Below the pieces are notes generated by a model, which saw only the letters and a program-made list of their open reading frames with translations, was not told where the DNA came from and ran no database searches. The position numbers and the translations under genes were made by a program. From JAUIAI01 sp050633665 (GTDB lineage Bacteria > Pseudomonadota > Gammaproteobacteria > Burkholderiales > Burkholderiaceae_E): a DNA stretch of 64,000 nucleotides. Below, one piece after another: positions 33,346 to 42,584 of this stretch. The stretch lies in NCBI GenBank assembly GCA_050633665.1, contig JBOEGY010000007.1, forward strand, positions 806,001 through 870,000. Direction: 5' to 3'. The number at the start of each line of letters is the position of its first letter. The stretch's first letter is position 1.

Positions 33346-35502
33346 ATGTCTCGGTTGAACTGGTGGGCCAGACGGGCCCGCCGAGCCAGCATCGCTGGCG
33401 CACTGCTCGCATTGATCTGCCTGCTCGATCCCCAACCGGCGAACGCCCAGGTGGGATCGGTTCTGGTCAGCTCCGGCGAGAACCGGATTACGCATCGTAA
33501 TGGAGTCCAGACATCGGTCGAGCCTGGAATCAGCCTGAACAACGGCGACATGATCAAGACCGGCCAGCGCGGGCATTTGCAGTTACGGTTTATTGACGGG
33601 GCAATCGTGTCTCTGCGCCCCGGTTCGATTTTCAGCATTGATGAATACCGACTTGAAGCGGAGCGACCGCGCAGCTTTCTGAGTCTGTTGCGCGGTGCAT
33701 TGCGTACCGCCACTGGCTCCATCAGCAAACAGTCACCCGACGCCTATCGGCTGACCACGCCATCGGCAACCATTGGTGTACGCGGCACTCATTTCGTCGC
33801 GCGCGAAACCGTGTGCGAACCCACTTGCCCGGCCGGCGAAAAAGCCGGCCTGCATGTTTCGGTCAGTGAAGGTGGCATTACCGTCACCAATGACGAAGGC
33901 TCTGTCAACCTTGATGCCGGCCAGTCAGCCTGGGTGCCAGGCGCCAGCGAGACGCCGGTCCGGACAGCGCTGGCTCCGGTTTTGTCCCCGCGCGCTTATC
34001 AACCGGACCGGCCGCCGGTAAATGAAACGAACTGGCGCGGGCCTTTAAAGCTCGCTCGCGGTGAGAACAAGACCGTCACACGCGCCCCTGCCCGCCAGGC
34101 GCCCGGAGCGTCTTCATCAGACCCCGGGGCGCGCGACCAGGCGAGATCTGAAGAGCTGCCTCAGTCGGGCGAGTCATCCCGGTCTGGCGAATCTGCCCAG
34201 GCCGGCCAGCCCCCCCGCAACGATGAGGCAAAACACTCGAACGACAGGTCCCGGTCAGAAGAGACGGCCCGCTCCGGACAGGGTGCTCGCTCTGAACAGA
34301 CGGATCGCTCCGAGCGCGCAGGCCGCGCCAACGGGCCGGCAGGCGCCGAACGGGCAGCCCGGTCGCAAAACCCCGCTCTACCGGAAGCCGCCTCGCGGTC
34401 GGAAGACCCGGCCACGCCGGACGCTCCGCTGTTCGCTGATTGGCCCGAGGACTCCTGGAGTGACTTTTCTGGCGCCGGCGAACTGGCCGGCCCAAGCGAT
34501 CCCGTCGGCACCCCCAGAACCGAAGACGGCGGATTCGATATGGCACGCTGGGTATCGTCAAACCCGGGATCCGACGCCAGCACATCGCCGCCGGCTCTGA
34601 CCGGCACACCGGGGGAGAACAGCGATAACGACGCCGGCGAGCCAGGCTCAGGCGATCCGGGTAACCCGGCCAATCCTACTGATCCAGCCAACCCGACGGA
34701 CCCGACTGATCCGAATCCGCCGGGTGCCGACATAACACCCGCGCCGGCGCCCGGCATTTTGACTGCGGACCGATGGCGGGTTGAATTGCGCGCCGTGCCG
34801 GGGCTCTCCCGCATCGGGCTGACGTCCCGCCACAATGCAACGGTTCAGTTGGATTCGGCCACGCAACTCGAAGCGATCGGCGCCTGCCCCAGCCTTTTCT
34901 GCCTGTCACGAGGTGACGCACAAGTCGCTGAGGCCGGCCATGACGAATTCGCCGCCTGGGGCCGCTGGACCGATGGCTCGTTCGAGACCAGTCTCTTGGG
35001 CATTCGCTCGCAAATCACCTTGTCTGACCGCGAGGGCTTGCACTATCTGGTCGGCGTCCCGGCGGTGAGCCTGCCGGCTCAGGGCACGTTCGGCTACGCG
35101 CTGGTCGGCGCAACTGCGCCGACAACCGTCGGTCTCGGTTGGGCGCCCGGTCAGTTTTCCGGCTCGGCAGCGGTACAGTTCGCACCCGGCACTGCGCCGC
35201 GTATCGGCCTGGAAGGCCAGATCGACATTGGCTATGATCAGTTTACGTTTGCGACCACCGGCGGTGTCGCCAATCCGGGCGACAGCCAATTGACCGCTAA
35301 CGAGCAAGCCGCCTTCAGTGGCACGCTGGATGGCCAGGCCGGCACCTCGGCACCCTGGTTCTGTGGTCACCAAGCCTGTAACGTCAAAGTGGGGGGCGCC
35401 CTGATCGGCCCGAGCGGCGAACGATTAGGTGTCGGGTATTCCGTGATTAGTGAGAGCGGCTCGACTACAATTGACGGGGCGGCGGTTTTTGGCCGCCGGT
35501 AA
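33346..35502 (+). CDS. Secreted FecR-domain protein with TbpB-like C-terminal barrel
   Basis: 718 residues. The signal peptide ends PANA|Q (residue 34); there is no lipobox. A FecR domain covers about 38-205: DGAIVSLRPGSIFSIDEY, TPSATIGVRGTHF and GGITVTNDEGSVNLDAGQ. About 215-480 is low-complexity: Arg/Ser/Glu/Gly repeats, then PTDPANPTDPTDP. The last ~235 residues are glycine-rich beta strands ending in LIGPSGERLGVGYSV and GAAVFGRR, resembling the eight-stranded barrel of TbpB-like proteins and Slam-dependent hemophores. Cysteine pairs ACPSLFC and CGHQAC may form disulfides there. It follows the Slam-like gene by 15 bases and is probably co-expressed with it. Function unknown. Confidence 0.74.
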   Translation: MSRLNWWARRARRASIAGALLALICLLDPQPANAQVGSVLVSSGENRITHRNGVQTSVEPGISLNNGDMIKTGQRGHLQLRFIDGAIVSLRPGSIFSIDEYRLEAERPRSFLSLLRGALRTATGSISKQSPDAYRLTTPSATIGVRGTHFVARETVCEPTCPAGEKAGLHVSVSEGGITVTNDEGSVNLDAGQSAWVPGASETPVRTALAPVLSPRAYQPDRPPVNETNWRGPLKLARGENKTVTRAPARQAPGASSSDPGARDQARSEELPQSGESSRSGESAQAGQPPRNDEAKHSNDRSRSEETARSGQGARSEQTDRSERAGRANGPAGAERAARSQNPALPEAASRSEDPATPDAPLFADWPEDSWSDFSGAGELAGPSDPVGTPRTEDGGFDMARWVSSNPGSDASTSPPALTGTPGENSDNDAGEPGSGDPGNPANPTDPANPTDPTDPNPPGADITPAPAPGILTADRWRVELRAVPGLSRIGLTSRHNATVQLDSATQLEAIGACPSLFCLSRGDAQVAEAGHDEFAAWGRWTDGSFETSLLGIRSQITLSDREGLHYLVGVPAVSLPAQGTFGYALVGATAPTTVGLGWAPGQFSGSAAVQFAPGTAPRIGLEGQIDIGYDQFTFATTGGVANPGDSQLTANEQAAFSGTLDGQAGTSAPWFCGHQACNVKVGGALIGPSGERLGVGYSVISESGSTTIDGAAVFGRR

Positions 35503-35535
35503 CCACGAATCCCCCCGATTGCACCCGCCTGGAGT

Positions 35536-36531
35536 ATGACCATCGGTTCGCCGAGAGCACAGAGCATTGAGTTTGCGCCGCAACCCCTCGACAATCAGCG
35601 CCTGGCGAATTTATGCGGGCCGCTGGATGCCAACATTTCGCAGATTGCCAATGCGTTCGAGGTCAGTATCAAACGCCGGCCAACCGGATTCCAGATCGAT
35701 GGCAAACCCGAGCCAGCGGGCCTGGCCTCCGACGCGCTGCGCCTGTTCTACGAGCGGGCCCACCAGCCACTGGTGGCAGAAGAACTGCAACTGGCAATCA
35801 TCGACCTGAAACAACGGCATGATGCCGGTAACGGCGATGACGAGTCACCCGTGCTGCAAACCCGCCGGCATGACTTGCAGGGGCGAACCCCGCATCAGCG
35901 GGAGTATTTGCGCAAAATTCTGCGGCACGATATTACGTTCGGCCTGGGGCCGGCAGGCACCGGCAAGACCTATCTGGCCGTAGCCTGCGCAGTCGATGCG
36001 CTGGAGCGCGAAACAGTCAAGCGACTGGTGCTGACCCGCCCGGCGGTCGAAGCCGGCGAACGCCTCGGATTCCTGCCTGGCGATCTGACCCAGAAAGTCG
36101 ATCCCTATCTGCGGCCGCTGTACGACGCGCTCTATGATTTGCTGGGCGTTGAAAAAACCACCCGCATGTTTGAGCGACAAGCCATCGAGATTGCGCCGCT
36201 GGCTTATATGCGCGGACGCACCCTGAACCATGCCTTTATTATCCTGGACGAAGCGCAAAACACCACGCCCGAGCAAATGAAGATGTTCCTGACACGGCTG
36301 GGTTACGGCTCGCGAGCGGTCATCACCGGCGACCCCACCCAGATTGATCTGCCGCGTGGTCAGCCATCAGGTCTGGTGCAAGCCAGCCGCATCCTGAACA
36401 ATGTTCGGGGAATCGCGCAAATTCAGTTCGAAGCCGCTGATGTCGTCCGACATCCCCTGGTCGCCCGGATCGTTGACGCTTACGCCCGCGAAAATGCCCA
36501 GAACAATCCCGACAAGCATCGCCCGTCCTGA
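35536..36531 (+). CDS. phoH: PhoH-family ATPase
   Basis: 331 residues; the PhoH/YbeZ family pairs with the YbeY RNase. Walker A is GPAGTGKT at 138-145 and Walker B is FIILDEAQNTT near 235. GDPTQIDLPRG is a further family motif. The N-terminal 130 residues include a KH-like RNA-binding region. The cytoplasmic protein is thought to help RNA metabolism and ribosome quality control. It overlaps the ybeY start by 38 bases. The 33-base space after the FecR gene holds no obvious terminator. Confidence 0.94.
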   Translation: MTIGSPRAQSIEFAPQPLDNQRLANLCGPLDANISQIANAFEVSIKRRPTGFQIDGKPEPAGLASDALRLFYERAHQPLVAEELQLAIIDLKQRHDAGNGDDESPVLQTRRHDLQGRTPHQREYLRKILRHDITFGLGPAGTGKTYLAVACAVDALERETVKRLVLTRPAVEAGERLGFLPGDLTQKVDPYLRPLYDALYDLLGVEKTTRMFERQAIEIAPLAYMRGRTLNHAFIILDEAQNTTPEQMKMFLTRLGYGSRAVITGDPTQIDLPRGQPSGLVQASRILNNVRGIAQIQFEAADVVRHPLVARIVDAYARENAQNNPDKHRPS

Positions 36532-36976
36532 CACCACCAACAAACGGATTGACCTGTCGATTCAGTTTGCAGGCGGTGTCAGTATTGCGCCGCTCAGGGC
36601 GCCGGACCTGAAACGACTGGTCGGCGCGGCAACGGCAGGCTCCAGCGCAAGTTGGGAGCTGACGCTGCGCTTCGTTCCCCGGCGCGAAGCGGTCGCCATG
36701 AATCAGGCGTTTCGGCACGCGGCCTATGCCCCGAACGTCCTCACTTTTGAATATCCCGATGCCTGTACGGCAGACATCCTGATCTGTCCGCCCGTTGTTC
36801 GGGAGCAGGCTGCAGCGCAACGCAAGCGCTACGCCCACCACCTGGCCCACATGGTTGTTCACGGCGTCTTGCACGCGCTTGGCCATACCCACGACAAGCC
36901 CCGCCCTGCCAGCCGGATGGAAGCCCTGGAACGTCAGATTCTGACCCGCTTCGGCATTGCGGATCCCTATGCCTGA
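36494..36976 (+). CDS. ybeY: Endoribonuclease YbeY
   Basis: 160 residues from the ATG at 36494, inside the end of phoH; the open frame extends upstream, but there it overlaps phoH deeply. The zinc-binding motif HGVLHALGHTH fits the H-x3-H-x5-H of YbeY, needed for 16S rRNA 3' maturation and ribosome quality control. NVLTFEYP and the TADILICPP strand are also family features. The product's last residues, RFGIADPYA, are normal. Coupled with phoH. Confidence 0.94.
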   Translation: MPRTIPTSIARPDTTNKRIDLSIQFAGGVSIAPLRAPDLKRLVGAATAGSSASWELTLRFVPRREAVAMNQAFRHAAYAPNVLTFEYPDACTADILICPPVVREQAAAQRKRYAHHLAHMVVHGVLHALGHTHDKPRPASRMEALERQILTRFGIADPYA

Positions 36977-37053
36977 CGCCTTCAGATCGGGCCAGTGGAT
37001 TGCGGCGGTGAGTTGCGTTATGCTCGGGCATTCTAATCTGTCATCGAGAGCTG

Positions 37054-37935
37054 ATGTCTGAACCTCCCCCTCCTGGGGCGGAAACCCGAAAGTCGCTTCT
37101 GGACCGCATTGGCTCCCTGTTTACAGCCGAGCCTGAAGATCGTGAACAACTCCTTGAGTTGCTCCGCAAGGCTCAGGAAAAGCAACTGATCGACGCCGAG
37201 GCGTTGTCCATGATTGAAGGGGTGTTGCAAGTCTCACAACTTGCAGTACGCGACATCATGGTGCCGCGCTCTCAAATGGACGTAATCGACATCAGCCAGC
37301 CGCCTGAGTCGTTCATGCCCCACGTGATCGATACCGCCCACTCCCGTTTTCCCGTCATCGAAGACGATCGCGACAACATTCTTGGCATCTTGCATGCCAA
37401 AGAGCTGATCAAGCTCTCTTATGATGATGAAGCCGATGTGCGCGATTTCCTGCGCCCGGCTGTTTTTGTTCCTGAGTCCAAGCGCCTGAATGTTCTGCTC
37501 AAGGACTTTCGCGACAATCGCAACCACCTGGCGATCGTGGTTGACGAGTACGGCGGGGTTGCCGGTCTGATCACCATTGAAGATGTATTGGAGCAGATTG
37601 TCGGCGACATCGAAGATGAATTTGATTTCGACGAGGAAAGCGACCGCATTGTGGTCATCGATGATGACCCGAACCACAAGCGCTATCGCGTTCAGGCGAT
37701 CACCGAAATCGAACAATTCAATACCGAGTTCGGCACCGTCTATGAAGACAATGAATTCGATACGATCGGCGGCCTGATTACCGATCACTTTGGGCGAGTC
37801 CCGCGCCGCGGTGAAGAAGTCATTCAAGGCGGGCTGCGCTTCGAGGTTTTGCGCGCCGACCCACGACAACTGCATCTGTTGCTGGTTGAGCCCGCCGGCG
37901 ATGAACCCGATACGATTATCGAGGAACCCATCTGA
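37054..37935 (+). CDS. corC: CorC-type CBS-domain protein
   Basis: 293 residues. After an N-terminal ~60 residues, two CBS domains cover about 65-185: QLAVRDIMVPRSQMDVID and LAIVVDEYGGVAGLITIEDVLE. A CorC_HlyC domain follows, with VQAITEIEQFN, TIGGLITDHFGRVPRRGE and EVLRADPRQLHLLLV. This soluble form (YbeX/CorC) was linked to Mg/Co efflux and more recently to ribosome metabolism alongside YbeY. It sits in the conserved phoH-ybeY-corC-lnt order. Confidence 0.93.
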   Translation: MSEPPPPGAETRKSLLDRIGSLFTAEPEDREQLLELLRKAQEKQLIDAEALSMIEGVLQVSQLAVRDIMVPRSQMDVIDISQPPESFMPHVIDTAHSRFPVIEDDRDNILGILHAKELIKLSYDDEADVRDFLRPAVFVPESKRLNVLLKDFRDNRNHLAIVVDEYGGVAGLITIEDVLEQIVGDIEDEFDFDEESDRIVVIDDDPNHKRYRVQAITEIEQFNTEFGTVYEDNEFDTIGGLITDHFGRVPRRGEEVIQGGLRFEVLRADPRQLHLLLVEPAGDEPDTIIEEPI

Positions 37936-37949
37936 GCAAGCCAGGGGTC

Positions 37950-39521
37950 TTGACCCGGGGCTTGCCCTGGGTTGTCGTGCTGACCGGGGCAGTACATGGT
38001 CTGATGTTTTCGCTGCCCGGGCTGCCATCTCCGGTCGCCGGTTTCCTGCAAGCGGGCCTGTTCGGACTGCTCTGGTGGCTGCTGGGACGGCAACCGGCCA
38101 ACCGGGTGTTCTGGCTGGGCCTGTTGTTCGGCATCGGCAACTTCGTTGTCGGGCTGGCCTGGCTGTATATCAGCATGAGCCGGTTCGGTGGCATGCCGGG
38201 TGTGCTCGCCGCCTGTGCGGTCGTCTTGCTCGCCGCCTATCTCGGCCTGTTCGGCGCGGCCGCTCTGGCCGTCGGCAGGTTATTTTCCGTCTGGTGCGCC
38301 GGGCGCCAGAGCCTGTCTGCCGTCAATCCGGGGCCGCTTTCTACGGCGCTGATTCTGGCGGCCAGTTGGGGGCTGGGTGAAATCGCCCGTGGTTATGCCT
38401 TAACCGGATTTCCGTGGCTGAGTATCGGCTATGCCCAGATTGATACATTCCTGGGTCAGCTCGCCCCGTTCACCGGCGTCTACGGTGTCAGCATGGCAAC
38501 CGCTTTATTTGCCGTGTGGATCGCGGAACTACTGCGTCGCGGCAAGCTTCAAACCAGCCCGCGATTGCTGCATGTGCCGGCTATTGGTTTGCTTGCGATG
38601 GCGGTCTGGGCGCTGCACCTGACTTCATGGGCGGAGCCGGTCGGTAAACCGGTCAGCGTGCGCCTGCTGCAAGGCAACGTGCCGCAGAGCCTGAAATTTG
38701 ACCGGGCCCGGGCCCGGCAAGCGGTCGCCGACTACATCGCCATGGTCGCCGCCTCTAAGGCGAGACTGACGATTTTGCCCGAAACAGCGTTTACCCAGCC
38801 GTTATCTACCCTGCCAGGCTCGGTTCGCATCAGCCTGGGCCACGCGCTGAAGCAGAGCGATACGATTCTGGCAATCGGCATGCCGATGCGCAGCACCCGG
38901 GCCCAGGCACAGGCCAACCCCCGAATTGCACTGACCAACAGTATTGCGAGTTTCTCGCCCGATGGTGAGCGGATCAACCGGTATGACAAACGCCATCTGG
39001 TGCCCTTTGGGGAGTACATACCGTACGGCTTTGCCTGGTTTGTCAGCCTGATGGAAATTCCGCTGGGCGAGTTCGGACGCGGAAGCAAGACACAGATTCC
39101 GCTGAATCTGGATGGGCGCCAGTTCGCGTTCAATATCTGCTATGAAGACCTGTTTGGCGAAGAACTGGCCAATCATGTCCGCCAGGGCGCAAACGTGCTG
39201 ATCAATGTCAGCAATATTGCCTGGTTCGGGGATTCTCACGCCCTGCCCCAACATCTGGCTATTTCGCGGATGCGGGCACTTGAGCTTGCCCGGCCAATGC
39301 TGCGGGCAACCAATACGGGGGTGACGGCCGGCATAGACCATCGGGGCAACGTTTTTGCCCGGCTGCCCACTTACGACCAGGGAGCACTGGACCTGACCGT
39401 CCAGCCAACTCGCGGAACAACCCCGTTTATGCATTTGGGCATGCTCGCACCGCTCATGCTGGCTGCGAGCCTGCTCCTGATTGGCGCCGGGGTGGCGCGG
39501 GTTGATAGAATCCGCTGTTAA
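37950..39521 (+). CDS. lnt: Apolipoprotein N-acyltransferase
   Basis: 523 residues. An N-terminal group of membrane helices is followed by a periplasmic nitrilase-like domain with the catalytic triad: E in LPETAFTQ, K in YDKRHLVPFGEY and C in FNICYEDLFG. It transfers the third acyl chain to the N-terminal cysteine of lipoproteins, the final step before Lol export. The start is TTG at 37950; a CTG at 37932 (giving xSKPGVLTRG) and a GTG at 37977 are alternatives. An ATG is not available near the correct place. It closes the phoH-ybeY-corC-lnt block. Confidence 0.93.
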   Translation: MTRGLPWVVVLTGAVHGLMFSLPGLPSPVAGFLQAGLFGLLWWLLGRQPANRVFWLGLLFGIGNFVVGLAWLYISMSRFGGMPGVLAACAVVLLAAYLGLFGAAALAVGRLFSVWCAGRQSLSAVNPGPLSTALILAASWGLGEIARGYALTGFPWLSIGYAQIDTFLGQLAPFTGVYGVSMATALFAVWIAELLRRGKLQTSPRLLHVPAIGLLAMAVWALHLTSWAEPVGKPVSVRLLQGNVPQSLKFDRARARQAVADYIAMVAASKARLTILPETAFTQPLSTLPGSVRISLGHALKQSDTILAIGMPMRSTRAQAQANPRIALTNSIASFSPDGERINRYDKRHLVPFGEYIPYGFAWFVSLMEIPLGEFGRGSKTQIPLNLDGRQFAFNICYEDLFGEELANHVRQGANVLINVSNIAWFGDSHALPQHLAISRMRALELARPMLRATNTGVTAGIDHRGNVFARLPTYDQGALDLTVQPTRGTTPFMHLGMLAPLMLAASLLLIGAGVARVDRIRC

Positions 39522-39552
39522 TCACAAAACCTTCCCCCGGAACGCCAGCGCC

Positions 39553-40467
39553 ATGTCAGCCACGCCTACTTATCAGGAGATCATCCTCAACCTCCAGAAA
39601 TACTGGAATGAGCACGGATGCGCTCTGCTCCAGCCCTACGACATGGAAGTCGGCGCCGGCACCTTTCATACCGCCACCTTCCTGCGCGCGATCGGCCCCG
39701 AGCCGTGGCGGGCCGCTTATGTTCAACCCTCGCGCCGCCCCAAAGACAGCCGCTACGGTGAAAACCCGAACCGACTGGCCAAACACCATCAGTTTCAAGT
39801 GGTGTTGAAGCCGTCGCCGCCGAACATTATTGATTTGTATCTCGGCTCGCTGGAAGCCATTGGCATCGATCTCCAGCGCAACGATGTCCGGCTGGTCGAA
39901 GACAACTGGGAGTCCCCCACTCTGGGTGCCTGGGGCCTGGGCTGGGAAGTCTGGCTCAATGGCATGGAAGTCACCCAGTTCACCTATTTCCAGGAAGTCG
40001 GCTCGCTGAAGTGTCAGCCAACAACCGGCGAGATCACTTACGGCCTGGACCGCATCGCGATGGACTTGCAGGATGTTCGCAATGTGTTCGATCTGCAATG
40101 GGCACCGGGCATCTCAATGCGCGACGTGATCCATCAGGATGAGGCCGAGCAGTCGGCTTACAACTTTGAAATTGCCGACATTGCCATGTTGTTCCGTCAC
40201 TTTGACGAATACGAAGCCGAGTTCAACAAACTCATTGACGCCGGCCTGGCATTGCCCGCCTACGAAATGGTCATGAAGTGCTCGCACAACTTCAACTTGC
40301 TGGACGCGCGAGGGGCCATCTCGGTTACCGAACGCGCCGCCTATATCGGGCGCGTGCGGACCATGGCAAGAGGCGTCGCCCAAGCTTATTACGACTCGCG
40401 TGAAAAGCTCGGCTTCCCGATGGCCAGATCGGCCGACCAACAAATGCCGGCCACCGCCGATGAATAA
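39553..40467 (+). CDS. glyQ: Glycyl-tRNA synthetase alpha subunit
   Basis: 304 residues from ATG at 39553 (MSATPTYQEIILNLQKYW), as in homologues; the longer frame from 39481 overlaps lnt and is not needed. It has the class II motifs EVGAGTFHTATFLRAIGPEP and VQPSRRPKDSRYGENPNRL. It charges tRNA-Gly together with GlyS. Gene order glyQ-glyS-gmhB-plsC is typical of Burkholderiales. The following glyS may start within its last codons or ten bases after. Confidence 0.96.
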   Translation: MSATPTYQEIILNLQKYWNEHGCALLQPYDMEVGAGTFHTATFLRAIGPEPWRAAYVQPSRRPKDSRYGENPNRLAKHHQFQVVLKPSPPNIIDLYLGSLEAIGIDLQRNDVRLVEDNWESPTLGAWGLGWEVWLNGMEVTQFTYFQEVGSLKCQPTTGEITYGLDRIAMDLQDVRNVFDLQWAPGISMRDVIHQDEAEQSAYNFEIADIAMLFRHFDEYEAEFNKLIDAGLALPAYEMVMKCSHNFNLLDARGAISVTERAAYIGRVRTMARGVAQAYYDSREKLGFPMARSADQQMPATADE

Positions 40468-40477
40468 TTCTGCCCCT

Positions 40478-42577
40478 ATGAAATCTGCTTCCCTATTGGT
40501 CGAGCTCTTCACTGAAGAGTTACCACCTCCCGCCCTGAAACGCATGAGCGAAGCATTTGCCGATGGCGTTTTCAAACATCTGCTCAGCCAGGATCTGGTT
40601 GACAAGACTGCAAACGTTCAGGTGTTTGCAGCGCCGCGCCACCTGGCCGTCATCGTTGACGCAGTGCGTAGCACCGGCGAAGCCCGACAGGTAAAACTCA
40701 AAGGACCATCAGTCAAAGTCGCCCTGGACGCCGACGGCCAGCCGACGATGGCACTGAGCAAATGGGCCGAGAAACAAGGCGTCGCAATCACTGACCTGAA
40801 TCGCGAGGGGCAAGGCAAACAGGAACACTTTGCGACCGAAAAGACTATCCCCGGCAAGCAATTATCAGAAGTCATCAATGAGACGCTGGAAAAAGCGGTC
40901 GCCGCTGTTCCTGCTCCCCGGCTGATGCGCTATCAACTTGCCGATGGCGAGACCACCGTGAGTTTCGCGCGACCAGCGCACCGGCTGGTTGTCTTGCACG
41001 GCGAAACAGTCTTGCCGGCAACCGTGCTGGGTTTGCAGGCAGACCGCGTCACCGAAGGCCACCGCTTCCTGTCATCGGGCCCCATCAGTATTGCTTCGGC
41101 CACCTCTTATGAACAGACGCTTCAACAAGCGCATGTCGTGCCGTCTTTTGCTGCCCGCCGCGCGCGGATTGATGACGCATTAGCCAGGGCCGCCGATGAC
41201 AACGGCTTGCAACTGGGCACCACGCCAGAGGTCGCCGCGCTAAGAGACGAAGTCACCTCAATTGTTGAATGGCCGGCGGTTTATACCGGGCAATTCGAAT
41301 CACGCTACCTGGAAGTTCCGGCGGAATGCCTGATCCTGACGATGCAGACCAATCAGCGTTATTTCCCGTTGTTTGATACTGCCGGCAAGCTCAGCAATCA
41401 GTTCCTGATTGTCTCCAACATGGCGATTGCCGATCCGTCGCGCATCATTGAAGGTAACGAGAGAGTCGTCAAACCAAGACTGGCCGACGCCGAATTTTTC
41501 TATGGCCAGGACCGCAAGCAAACCCTGGCCAGCCGCCTGCCAAAACTGAATGCCGTTGTCTATCATGCCAAACTCGGCTCGCAAGGCGAGCGCATGTTGC
41601 GGGTCAAACGACTGGCCGGGTTGATTGCCGGACAATTGCAGCTTTCAGCAGAGCTGACTGTCGCAACCGAGCGCGCCGCGGAACTGGCCAAGGCAGATCT
41701 GCTGACCGACATGGTCGGCGAATTCCCGGAATTGCAAGGCATCATGGGCTCGTATTACGCCCGCCATGATGGCGAGCCGGAAGCCGTCGCCACCGCAATC
41801 ACCGAGCAATATCTACCCCGATTCGCCGGCGACGAGCTGGCTCAATCGACGGTTGGCACCGTGCTCGCGATGGCCGACAAACTGGAGACCATTGCCGGAC
41901 TGTTCAGTATCGGACAGTTACCCACCGGCGACAAAGATCCGTTCGCCCTGCGCCGGCATACGCTGGGCGTCATTCGCATGCTGATTGAAAAACCACTGTC
42001 GTTGGAGCTGCCCGAATTGCTCAGTGCCTGCGGCCAGGTGTTTGAGTTCGCGACCGACACCCGCGCGCAACTCGAGACTTTTTTCTATGAAAGACTCAAC
42101 GGCTATCTGCGCGACCAGGGCCACCCGGCGGGCGAAATTGCAGCGGTTGTTGCCTTGCGCCCGCCAATGCTGGCCAACGTCCCAGCCAGACTCAGTGCGG
42201 TGAGCGAATTCGCACGGCTGCCCCAGGCTGAGGCGCTCGCCGCCGCAAACAAGCGGATCGGCAATATTTTGCGCAAAGCCGAACTGGACAATCCGGGCGA
42301 GCCGGATTCAGGCCGGTTTACCGAAACCGCGGAACAAGACCTGGCCGGCGCAATCGACGCACTCAAGACCGATGTCGATTCCGCGATGCAGGCCGGCCAG
42401 TACACGGCAGCCATGACCAAACTGGCGCAGGTCCGCGAACCGGTTGACCAGTTCTTTGATCAGGTTATGGTGATGGCTGAAGACCCGCAGGTGCGCCAGA
42501 ACCGATTACTGTTGCTGAACCGACTTCATACTATGATGAACCAGGTTGCAGACATCTCCAGGCTGGCCGGCGCCTGA
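40478..42577 (+). CDS. glyS: Glycyl-tRNA synthetase beta subunit
   Basis: 699 residues from ATG at 40478; an ATG at 40460 within glyQ would add six. The N-terminus SLLVELFTEELPPPALK is typical, and the body has YLEVPAECLILTMQTNQRYFP, FEGNERVVKPRLADAEFFYGQD-type sequence, and HHGEP-like DGEPEAVATAITEQYLPRFAGD. The beta subunit supplies tRNA recognition and the HD/anticodon-binding regions. Full length. It ends 7 bases before gmhB. Confidence 0.96.
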   Translation: MKSASLLVELFTEELPPPALKRMSEAFADGVFKHLLSQDLVDKTANVQVFAAPRHLAVIVDAVRSTGEARQVKLKGPSVKVALDADGQPTMALSKWAEKQGVAITDLNREGQGKQEHFATEKTIPGKQLSEVINETLEKAVAAVPAPRLMRYQLADGETTVSFARPAHRLVVLHGETVLPATVLGLQADRVTEGHRFLSSGPISIASATSYEQTLQQAHVVPSFAARRARIDDALARAADDNGLQLGTTPEVAALRDEVTSIVEWPAVYTGQFESRYLEVPAECLILTMQTNQRYFPLFDTAGKLSNQFLIVSNMAIADPSRIIEGNERVVKPRLADAEFFYGQDRKQTLASRLPKLNAVVYHAKLGSQGERMLRVKRLAGLIAGQLQLSAELTVATERAAELAKADLLTDMVGEFPELQGIMGSYYARHDGEPEAVATAITEQYLPRFAGDELAQSTVGTVLAMADKLETIAGLFSIGQLPTGDKDPFALRRHTLGVIRMLIEKPLSLELPELLSACGQVFEFATDTRAQLETFFYERLNGYLRDQGHPAGEIAAVVALRPPMLANVPARLSAVSEFARLPQAEALAAANKRIGNILRKAELDNPGEPDSGRFTETAEQDLAGAIDALKTDVDSAMQAGQYTAAMTKLAQVREPVDQFFDQVMVMAEDPQVRQNRLLLLNRLHTMMNQVADISRLAGA

Positions 42578-42584
42578 ACACATT

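Noticed and set aside
34655..34730. Short tandem repeats (NPTDP codons) as a possible CRISPR-like array
   Set aside because: They are in-frame amino-acid repeats inside a gene, with no unique spacers and no cas genes.
34076..34835. Open frames on several strands in the FecR-protein linker
   Set aside because: Low-complexity GC-rich repeats keep all frames open; only the plus frame has a signal peptide and domains.
37234..38028. 264-residue minus-strand open frame over corC
   Set aside because: Shadow of corC CBS domains; no independent signal.
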